The notes under the pieces: model-generated
What the model saw: the letters and a program-made list of their open reading frames with translations, nothing else
Database searches by the model: none
Told to the model about the DNA's origin: nothing
Translations under genes and position numbers: made by a program
Shown: positions 22,745 to 28,775 of the stretch, piece after piece
Layout: every line of letters starts with the position of its first letter
How positions within the stretch are numbered: the first letter of the stretch is position 1
Source of the DNA: Clostridia bacterium BRH_c25
GTDB lineage: Bacteria > Bacillota_A > Clostridia > Lutisporales > Lutisporaceae
Length of the DNA stretch: 28,775 nt
Direction: 5' to 3'
Assembly: GCA_001515955.1 (NCBI GenBank)
Contig: LOES01000184.1
Coordinates: 1-28,775, forward strand

Positions 22745-25700
22745 TGCCATCACCACCTTCTGCACTTTTGCCCCCCATAAGCTCCCAGACCTCGGAATCC
22801 TTCCTGTCATGGAGATTCCTGTAATTATTCTTTGAAAGCCTGGTATCGAACTGGCAAATTGATATATATCCACAGTATGCACATGCGGTTATCCTTTTTC
22901 TTCTGTAAGGGCTTATGGAAATGTTCCCTTTGAGCATCTCCTCACCTATGCTGTTAAGCAGCTTCTTTACATGTCTTTTCATTATCTCAAACTGCTCAGC
23001 AGTAGCTGCGGAAGACCGTCCCAGCTCTCCTCCCTTGTTTACCCTTGCGGGTATTATAAGGGAATCCCCGTCTATACCGGTATCCATCTCCTTTATAAGC
23101 TTCACATCTGCAATAAGCATGCCCTTCATTTTAAGCTCCTTCATTATAGCTTTCTCTATTTCCTCCTCCGATGCTCCTCTGCTGCCCGGCACTATAGGAT
23201 CGTCCAGCCTGAAGTATAGTATCCCTGCAGGAAATACCGGCTTCCCGGATTCTTTGCCCAGGCTCTCACCGACTGCATCCAAATAGGTTATTAGCTGAAG
23301 CTGAAGGCCGTAGTATACATCTGCCAGCTTGAACTGCTTGCTGCCTGACTTATAATCCACTATTCTGAAGTATTTGCCTTCCTCTGTTTCCAAGCAGTCC
23401 ATCCTGTCTATCCTGCCGGACAGAACCATGCTCTCCCCTGAGGGCAGCTCCAGGGTTATAGCCGGAAGCTTCTCCCCTTCTCCAAAACCCAGCTCATAGC
23501 CGATTGGTTCGAAGGTGCTCCTTTTTATATGCTCCGCTATCAGCCAGACTGCTCTTGTCAGCACCCTTTTCAGCCTGTCTGCAAGATATTTGTATCTGCT
23601 GGAGCTTAAAAACACCGTACCCGCCATATCCTGCACCAGTTCGTCCACTATCAGGGCTACTTTTTCAGCACACCAATCCTTTTCAAGCCGTCTCCAGCCC
23701 ATATCCCCCTCGCTCACTGCCTTGGAGAACCTGTCAATAACCGTATGCATGAAGGAGCCCATGTCCGGTGCATTCATTTTCATGATACGCCTTTCCTTCG
23801 CCTTAAGCCCGTATTCCACATAATATGAAAAAGGACAGGAAGAGTATCTCTCAAGCCTTGATACACTTGTATGTATGGTACTTCCATACAGCTTCCTTAC
23901 CCGTTCCTGCTTTATAATCTCCACCTGATTGGTATAGTTGAAGCCTTCCAGCACCCGGCTATACTTGCCCTGCCATTCTTCCTCCTTCATATACCAGTCC
24001 ACAACATTATTCCATAGAGGGTCGGTGTATCTGCCTTCCGCTCTCTGCCTCATGGCGGCTACCAGCTCATTGAAGGTTGGCATAGGCGCCGACACGTACA
24101 TTTCAGCACTGCTCCGGTCGTTGTTTCGGGTCATGCCGCTTTCAAAGCTTATTTCGGGAAACATCCTCTTAAGCTTGCTTATAATAACGGAAGGCCTCAA
24201 GGCTCTGCCATCCTTGTCGGCTGCACAGTAGCTCAATCTCAGGTATTCCGATGCAGCTGTCAATGCGGTGTATATGATATACTGCTGTTCGAAGGTCCTT
24301 CCTCTTGTATCCGGTGCCAGTTCTACTCCCAGGGCTCCAAGGATTTCTCTGTCCCTGTCCGATAAAATGCCCTCCTGTTTAAAGGGTATTGGGAATATAC
24401 CGTCATTTGCACCTAATATGTATATATCTTTTACATCATGGCTTTTGGACCGTTCAAGGCTCCCTACAAGCACTTGCTCAAGGGCCGGGGGTATCAAGCC
24501 TATGTTATACTCTCCAAAGCCTACCGCAAGTATCTCCAGGAAGGTTTCCACCTTCACTGCCTCATCCCCCATTGCCTCAACCACCTGATCCAAAAGCTCC
24601 AGAAGAATGTTCCACACCTGACTGTACTCATCAGCCCTGTCAAGCTCTCCCGCCCCGGTAAAATTCTGCACAAGCCTTTCCAGCCTTTCAGGCACTTCCA
24701 GTTCACACAGGAATTCATACAGTGCAGTACATATTTCCTTCCCGGTATTTTTCCCTTTTATTTTTTGATACAGCTTCAGAAGAGGTGCCACCGCTGCTTT
24801 TCGCGTTTCATTCACTCTTTGCAGCGCCTCAATGCCATACCCCAAGGTGTAGCTCCAATCCTCTTCCCTTACCCAGCTGCTACCCTTTATACCGTTTGCC
24901 AGCACATAATTCTCCAGAAGATCCAGATCAGCTCTGTCAACTCCGGTCAGGCCTGTCTTCAGATACCTGAAAACAGCTTCATATGACCAATTGCCTGTGA
25001 AAACCTCCAAAGCTGAAAGTACCAGAAGTACTAACGGATGCCCGGTTATGTCCTTTTTTCTATCAATGAAGCATGGTATACCATACTCTCTGAATACCAC
25101 CCTTACCACTTTTTCATAAAGTGCCAGGTCTCCTGTTATTACAGCAATGTCCTTGTACCGGAGGCCTTCCTTCCTGCATTTTCTCAGTATATCTCTGGCA
25201 GCACTCTCCACCTCGGCATATATGTTGGGAGCCTCATGGAGGCTCAGGTGACTTGTGCTGTTTTTATATGTTCCATAAAGATATGTATAAAGATTCGCCT
25301 CAAGAAAAGCCAACTCTTTATTATATTTCAGCCCACCATTTTTAAGGGCTGCAGGAGCTTCTATCCTTACCCCGGTATTCACAGCCAGCCTTTTAAGCTT
25401 TGCGGCCGCAGCCTTCGCAGGTAGGAAGGCGTCTATTTCCTCCAAATCCAGCTCATCCGCAAGACAATCGGTGCACAGTGCCACGTTGACTCTGACAGTT
25501 CCGGCTAAAAGCCTCTCAATCACAACGTATTCCTGAGGGGTAAAGCCGGAGAATTCATCTATCCATATTTCCGAATCCTCAAAAAGCCTATATTGCATAA
25601 GCTTTTCAGCCAATAAGGCCAGGTCGTCATCGGAATCAATATATTTATCATGGAGTCTCTTCTCAAAATCCTCATATATGAGCCCTATGTCATGAAGTTT

Positions 25701-26159
25701 GTCCTTCAACTGAGTGCTCATCTCAGCTGTTTCAAGACTGCTTAAAGCCCCGGGAGTAATATTATACCTTTTAAATTCGCTGATGGTTCCGCACAAGGTA
25801 TTTACAAAGCCCCTCTGACCGGCAGCCCTGGAAAACACCCTCAGGCTTTCCTTCAACCCTTCCATTATGGTATACACCAGTATGCTTTTACCTGCAGGGT
25901 TAATATGCTTCCTTACGATTCCCCCCACTTCTCCAAGCACTCTGTGGGATAGTCTGCCGAAGCTCAGAACCTCCACTCCGTTTATACCACTTGCTCCCAA
26001 GGCTCCTATGAGCCTTTTCTCCGCCTGGAAGGAGAACTGCTCGGGAACAATTATTATATGCCTCTTCGCTTGTCCCTGCCCCAGGCTTGACTTTATCTCA
26101 TTAAGGCAGAAGGTGCTTTTGCCGCTTCCTGCCCGCCCGTATATGATTCTTAAGCTCAT
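22728..26159 (-). CDS. addB: AddB, nuclease and Chi-scanning subunit of AddAB
   Basis: This is the partner of AddA. The 1143-residue length is normal (B. subtilis AddB is about 1166). An N-terminal Walker A, GRAGSGKS (8-15), is present, while other helicase motifs are degenerate, as usual for the family. The C-terminal nuclease domain contains GRIDRMD and VDYKSGS. Its iron-sulfur staple is visible: a first Cys in RYSSCPFSYYVEYG, then C1093, C1096 and C1102 in CAYCGYISICQFD, with C-x2-C-x5-C spacing. It is first of the addB-addA operon. A TATAAT lies 34-39 bases upstream of the ATG. Confidence 0.96.
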   Translation of the reverse strand: MSLRIIYGRAGSGKSTFCLNEIKSSLGQGQAKRHIIIVPEQFSFQAEKRLIGALGASGINGVEVLSFGRLSHRVLGEVGGIVRKHINPAGKSILVYTIMEGLKESLRVFSRAAGQRGFVNTLCGTISEFKRYNITPGALSSLETAEMSTQLKDKLHDIGLIYEDFEKRLHDKYIDSDDDLALLAEKLMQYRLFEDSEIWIDEFSGFTPQEYVVIERLLAGTVRVNVALCTDCLADELDLEEIDAFLPAKAAAAKLKRLAVNTGVRIEAPAALKNGGLKYNKELAFLEANLYTYLYGTYKNSTSHLSLHEAPNIYAEVESAARDILRKCRKEGLRYKDIAVITGDLALYEKVVRVVFREYGIPCFIDRKKDITGHPLVLLVLSALEVFTGNWSYEAVFRYLKTGLTGVDRADLDLLENYVLANGIKGSSWVREEDWSYTLGYGIEALQRVNETRKAAVAPLLKLYQKIKGKNTGKEICTALYEFLCELEVPERLERLVQNFTGAGELDRADEYSQVWNILLELLDQVVEAMGDEAVKVETFLEILAVGFGEYNIGLIPPALEQVLVGSLERSKSHDVKDIYILGANDGIFPIPFKQEGILSDRDREILGALGVELAPDTRGRTFEQQYIIYTALTAASEYLRLSYCAADKDGRALRPSVIISKLKRMFPEISFESGMTRNNDRSSAEMYVSAPMPTFNELVAAMRQRAEGRYTDPLWNNVVDWYMKEEEWQGKYSRVLEGFNYTNQVEIIKQERVRKLYGSTIHTSVSRLERYSSCPFSYYVEYGLKAKERRIMKMNAPDMGSFMHTVIDRFSKAVSEGDMGWRRLEKDWCAEKVALIVDELVQDMAGTVFLSSSRYKYLADRLKRVLTRAVWLIAEHIKRSTFEPIGYELGFGEGEKLPAITLELPSGESMVLSGRIDRMDCLETEEGKYFRIVDYKSGSKQFKLADVYYGLQLQLITYLDAVGESLGKESGKPVFPAGILYFRLDDPIVPGSRGASEEEIEKAIMKELKMKGMLIADVKLIKEMDTGIDGDSLIIPARVNKGGELGRSSAATAEQFEIMKRHVKKLLNSIGEEMLKGNISISPYRRKRITACAYCGYISICQFDTRLSKNNYRNLHDRKDSEVWELMGGKSAEGGDGNGFAE

Positions 26160-26192
26160 TAGTGATCCCCGCCTTCTATGCGATATATTAAT

Positions 26193-26198
26193 ATTATA
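26193..26198 (-). promoter_or_regulatory. Possible -10 box for addBA
   Basis: A perfect TATAAT on the minus strand ends 34 bases before the addB ATG. The hexamer 17 bases upstream (CAAATA) is a poor -35 box. The DNA is AT-rich, so a chance match is possible. Confidence 0.35.
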
Positions 26199-26218
26199 TC
26201 ACACAAAACTGCTAATAT

Positions 26219-26422
26219 TTGATATGTTTGGGTCATAAGGAAGCATTTACATTTTTATTTAGTGAGCTTTCAGAGAGGCAAAAAAGAAATATTTACCAGT
26301 TTATAGAAAGCTTTAAATGTAAAAACACCTTTGAAACCTATGAAGAAATGACCAAACTATATGCGGGAATTGTCTTTGATTACGGAAGCAGCCACTTTTC
26401 GCTGTGGAAAGAGAAATGGTAA
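26219..26422 (+). pseudogene. Possible coding remnant, unrecognised
   Basis: A 67-codon open frame has amino-acid use that looks protein-like: HKEAFTFLFSELSERQKRN, then IYQFIESFKCKNTFETYEEM and VFDYGSSHFSLWKEKW. It is rich in aromatic residues and ends in TAA. I do not recognise the family. The only in-frame starts at the beginning are TTG (26219, 26228) and neither has a ribosome binding site, so a 5'-truncated fragment is likely. It lies in the 380-base gap between addB and the small membrane gene, which otherwise shows only AT-rich sequence. Confidence 0.3.
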
Positions 26423-26539
26423 AATCATTTTAACCTCAGAGCAATGTATTGTACTTTATTTAATAGTTTGAAATTTTTTACATTTTGTAGTAATATATCA
26501 ATATTCACAGTGTCATAATTATAGGAGGAATCATGCATT

Positions 26540-26737
26540 ATGAAGAGTAATATAACCGATAAAGAAAGATTCGTGCTTCTTGTATTATCTTCACTTTTAG
26601 TATTGCTGTATTTTTATTTTGGTATATTTCAATCTACCACTATCAATCCAATTATAAAAACTGGCCCCTTTTTGATTATGAGTTTTTATGTTTTTATAAG
26701 AACGTATTTTCATATTAAAAAAAAGAAAAGGGACTAA
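26540..26737 (+). CDS. Small membrane protein, two predicted helices
   Basis: The 65-residue protein has two hydrophobic segments, about 11-28 (FVLLVLSSLLVLLYFYFG) and about 40-55 (IKTGPFLIMSFYVFIRTY). It ends with a basic tail, HIKKKKRD. I do not recognise it. TAGGAGG lies 11 bases before the ATG, a little far; an ATG closer to it opens only a six-codon frame. The stop codon is in the loop of the hairpin at 26729-26744. The charge distribution suggests the C-terminus is cytoplasmic. It lies between addB and a metallophosphoesterase, both on the other strand, and gives no hint of role. Confidence 0.6.
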   Translation: MKSNITDKERFVLLVLSSLLVLLYFYFGIFQSTTINPIIKTGPFLIMSFYVFIRTYFHIKKKKRD

Positions 26738-26744
26738 CGTCCCT
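26717..26744 (-). terminator. Intrinsic terminator of the metallophosphoesterase gene
   Basis: AGGGAC and GTCCCT (26729-26744) form a 6-pair stem with a 4-base loop. On the minus strand TTTCTTTTTTTT follows, 53 bases after the gene's stop. On the plus strand only a weak T-rich tail follows, but it may also end the small membrane gene. Confidence 0.7.
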
Positions 26745-26796
26745 CTTCATTTTGTTTATCATCTTTGTCTTTCATATCCGATTATTGCAGCGCCTA

Positions 26797-27615
26797 TTAC
26801 CCCTTGCCTCTTATCCTTATCACACTCATCTGACTCCTGTTTAAAAACCTTATGGGCAGCTTGCTTGTACCCACTCCGCTGTCTATATATAGCAGGCTTT
26901 TTCCTTTCAGTTTGAACATTCCTTTATCAAAATAAGGAAAAAGGCCCTCCCCCGGCTCAATTACAGAACCGACCAAAGGAAATCTTACCTGGCCTCCATG
27001 GGTATGGCCGCAGAGTATCAGATCTGGCGAATAAAGTCCCAGCCGTTGTCGTATCTTTGGAGAGTGCGAAAGTAGTATTGTATACTTATTGCTATTTACG
27101 CTTTTCATTGCTTTTTCTATATTATCCTTGCACCTGTAGGCATCATCCACACCGCACATATTGATGTCCGCACTCCTTACAGCAAAGCTTGAGCCTTTAT
27201 TATTCAGAATCACTGCTCCCATTTCCTTAAGCTTTTCAAGCAGTTCCTTCCTTCTGTCATTGCTCCATTCATGGTTGCCTGACACGAAAAAAATACTCGG
27301 ACATAATGAGCGCAGCTCACTGATCAAAGCATACACATTGTCAAAATCCTCCGTGGATCTATCCACCAGGTCTCCCGTTATAACTACGGCATCAGGCCTA
27401 ATATTACCCAATGCCTTAATGAGCCTTTGTACAATTTCTCCGGAAGCGCCCCCATGAAAATCGGTTATTTGAAGGAGCGTGACCTCCTCCCCCATTTTCA
27501 GCCTTTCCGTATCTATATTGATTTCCCGTACTACAGGAAAATTAACTTCAAAAGCCATATCAGCAGCTATTAAGAGAGCTGCTGCCGCAGCTATTTTAAT
27601 TAAATAACCAAACAA
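26797..27615 (-). CDS. Membrane-anchored calcineurin-like metallophosphoesterase (YkuE-like)
   Basis: This two-metal phosphoesterase of unknown substrate resembles the YkuE/YpbG type. From the chosen start it has 272 residues. A hydrophobic N-terminal anchor, GYLIKIAAAAALLIAADMAF, is at about 3-22. The metal-binding motifs are ITDFHGG (D52, H54), GDLVDR (D82), GNHEW (N114, H115), LLSHSP and GHTHGGQVRFP. The catalytic domain is probably outside the membrane (inference from the anchor). TTG at 27615 has AAGGAG 8 bases upstream. A longer frame to 27681 runs into an intergenic repeat and lacks a ribosome binding site. It appears monocistronic, with an extended -10 promoter near 27755 and a terminator at 26717-26744. 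Confidence 0.88.
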   Translation of the reverse strand: MFGYLIKIAAAAALLIAADMAFEVNFPVVREINIDTERLKMGEEVTLLQITDFHGGASGEIVQRLIKALGNIRPDAVVITGDLVDRSTEDFDNVYALISELRSLCPSIFFVSGNHEWSNDRRKELLEKLKEMGAVILNNKGSSFAVRSADINMCGVDDAYRCKDNIEKAMKSVNSNKYTILLSHSPKIRQRLGLYSPDLILCGHTHGGQVRFPLVGSVIEPGEGLFPYFDKGMFKLKGKSLLYIDSGVGTSKLPIRFLNRSQMSVIRIRGKG

Positions 27616-27663
27616 ATTATATCGCTCCTTTAAGTTCACTTGTAAGCAAAGCTCTGAAGTAAG

Positions 27664-27741
27664 GCAATAGGCCATGGGCAATGGGTAATAGGTTTGAGTA
27701 TGCCTTCGAAACCCTGCCCTAATCCTCGCATCTCGTATCTA
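27664..27741. repeat. Intergenic repeat words in the metallophosphoesterase leader
   Basis: The stretch holds GCAATAGGCCATGGGCAATG and GGGTAATAGG (27664-27692), a local repeat of GGCAATGGGTAATAGG-type words. It also holds CCTCGCATCTCGTATCT (27724-27740), the same ATCTCGTATCT word as at 14750-14775 and the inverse of those at 13651 and 16312. It lies within the predicted 5' untranslated region of the metallophosphoesterase gene. Confidence 0.5.
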
Positions 27742-27751
27742 TTCCCATTCC

Positions 27752-27757
27752 ATTATA
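27752..27757 (-). promoter_or_regulatory. Extended -10 promoter for the metallophosphoesterase gene
   Basis: TATAAT on the minus strand is preceded by TGG (TG-n-TATAAT), an extended -10 element. The -35 region is poor, which extended -10 promoters tolerate. Transcription would start near 27745, giving a leader of about 130 bases. Confidence 0.45.
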
Positions 27758-27821
27758 CCACGCAACGCTTCCATATATTCCTACAACCTCCTGAAATCCT
27801 GGCAGTCTGAATTACTCCTGA

Positions 27822-27850
27822 TTGTATTGGTTCAATACTTCTGATAGAAT
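27822..27850 (+). promoter_or_regulatory. Probable promoter of the EamA transporter gene
   Basis: TTGTAT (27822-27827) and TAGAAT (27845-27850, five of six) are 17 bases apart. The start codon lies 34 bases after the -10 box. The -35 box keeps only the TTG. Confidence 0.5.
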
Positions 27851-27884
27851 CTATTGTAGGGAATAAGAGAAGGGGTTGTCAGAA

Positions 27885-28748
27885 ATGGGTTCAATGTTGG
27901 AAAAATTTAAAAATGACCGATTCAGGTCGATATTATATCTAATAATAGCCTCCTTGCTATGGAGTACGGGAGGCTTGCTTATCAAGTCCATCCAATGGAA
28001 TGCAATGGCGATAGCAGGAATGCGAAGCCTTATAGCCGCAATTATCATGCTTGCAGTTATAAAAAAACCCAACCTTAAATTTAACAAATACAAGATTGGT
28101 GGTGCTTTCGCATATGTAGGAACTGTTGCGCTGTTTGTAATGGCAAACAAGCTTACTACTGCAGCCACAGCGATATTACTGCAATATACCGCTCCCATTT
28201 ATGTGGCGCTGCTGGGTGCCTGGCTCCTTAAGGAACGCACTACTGCACTGGACTGGCTTACAATATTCCTGGTGTTTGGCGGCATGTTCCTCTTCTTTAT
28301 AGATGAGATGTCCCCCGGAGGCATGCTCGGCAACATATATGCGGCATTGAGCGGCATCTGTTTTGCCAGTATGGTACTGATGCTTCGCAAGCAGAAGGAC
28401 GAATCTCCTCTTGAATCAGTATTTTGGGGTAATGTGCTGACTGCTATAATAGGCCTTCCATTTATGTTCACCTCCATGCCTGACACCTCAAGCTGGATAG
28501 GACTGCTGCTGCTGGGTGTATTCCAGTTGGGCATATCGTACATATTATACGCTCTGGCAATAAAGCACGTTTCAGCCCTTGAGGCAATACTGATACCTGT
28601 TATCGAGCCATTACTGAATCCTGTATGGGTATTCCTGGTTATGGCCGAGCTTCCCGGCCCCTGGGCTTTTGTAGGAGGCTTCATAGTACTGACCTCAATA
28701 GTCGGCAGAAGTGTGATAACTGTAATGGGTGCCAGGCACGACGTTTAG
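27885..28748 (+). CDS. EamA/DMT-family membrane transporter
   Basis: This integral membrane permease of the drug/metabolite transporter superfamily probably exports or imports small metabolites; the substrate is unknown. It has 287 residues with about ten hydrophobic segments in two EamA repeats. The first begins ILYLIIASLLWSTGGLLIKS and has TTAATAILLQYTAPIYVALLGAWLL. The second begins GNIYAALSGICFASMVLMLRK and contains ALAIKHVSALEAILIPVIEPLLNPVWVFL, the matching end of the fold. ATG 27885 has AGGGG 9 bases upstream; a TTG three codons earlier overlaps the ribosome binding site region and is rejected. It is a single gene with its own promoter and terminator. Confidence 0.93.
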   Translation: MGSMLEKFKNDRFRSILYLIIASLLWSTGGLLIKSIQWNAMAIAGMRSLIAAIIMLAVIKKPNLKFNKYKIGGAFAYVGTVALFVMANKLTTAATAILLQYTAPIYVALLGAWLLKERTTALDWLTIFLVFGGMFLFFIDEMSPGGMLGNIYAALSGICFASMVLMLRKQKDESPLESVFWGNVLTAIIGLPFMFTSMPDTSSWIGLLLLGVFQLGISYILYALAIKHVSALEAILIPVIEPLLNPVWVFLVMAELPGPWAFVGGFIVLTSIVGRSVITVMGARHDV

Positions 28749-28775
28749 ACGGTTATTGTTTCAATAACCGTCTAA
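28745..28775 (+). terminator. Terminator hairpin after the EamA gene, at the window edge
   Basis: TTAGACGGTTATTG and CAATAACCGTCTAA form a perfect 14-pair stem with a 3-base loop. The left arm overlaps the TAG stop codon. The window ends at the last arm base, so a T-tract cannot be seen. Confidence 0.65.

Noticed and set aside
21704..22780. 358-codon plus-strand open frame
   Set aside because: It is antisense to addA, which carries all helicase motifs in this stretch.
22745..22882. N-terminal extension of addA
   Set aside because: It would overlap addB by about 150 bases and has no ribosome binding site; the conserved helicase N-terminus begins at MDLQNNAGKWTKEQ.

Overview
The window looks like part of a Clostridia-type Firmicute chromosome. 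It has moderately low GC, strong AAGGAGG-type ribosome binding sites, several TTG starts, the short-form HisG plus HisZ pair, AddAB instead of RecBCD, a SigI/RsgI pair and a stand-alone YvyF-like protein. I cannot name the species. Almost all genes lie on the minus strand.

Positions 1-6984 hold a histidine biosynthesis operon read right to left: promoter, attenuation leader, hisZ, hisG, hisD, hisC, hisB, hisH, hisA, hisF. hisF runs off the left edge. The genes overlap or nearly touch. Upstream of hisZ is a TTGACA/TATAGT promoter and an 18-residue leader peptide with three consecutive His codons. Mutually exclusive hairpins and an intrinsic terminator follow. This is the architecture of ribosome-mediated attenuation, and I saw no T-box. 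It is the most interesting signal in the window.

Positions 7000-13630 hold an M32 metallocarboxypeptidase and the sbcD-sbcC nuclease/ATPase pair. Positions 13990-18501 hold a small winged-helix protein, lepB with an upstream membrane-anchored TPR gene, and sigI-rsgI, with RsgI carrying a long Lys/Asp repeat tail. A YvyF-like zinc-ribbon/HTH gene lies on the plus strand. Positions 18956-26159 hold addB-addA, so two DNA-end-processing systems sit near each other. The right end has a possible coding remnant, a small membrane protein, a membrane-anchored metallophosphoesterase and a plus-strand EamA-type transporter.

Several intergenic gaps (around 8530, 13650, 14620, 16310 and 27670) share unusual dispersed repeats built from CACGGA-rich and ATACGAGAT-type words. 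One gap contains a nested REP/MITE-like palindrome. These repeats explain much of the non-coding sequence and inflate some apparent ORFs. Several starts were moved to internal ATG, TTG or GTG codons because of ribosome binding site position.
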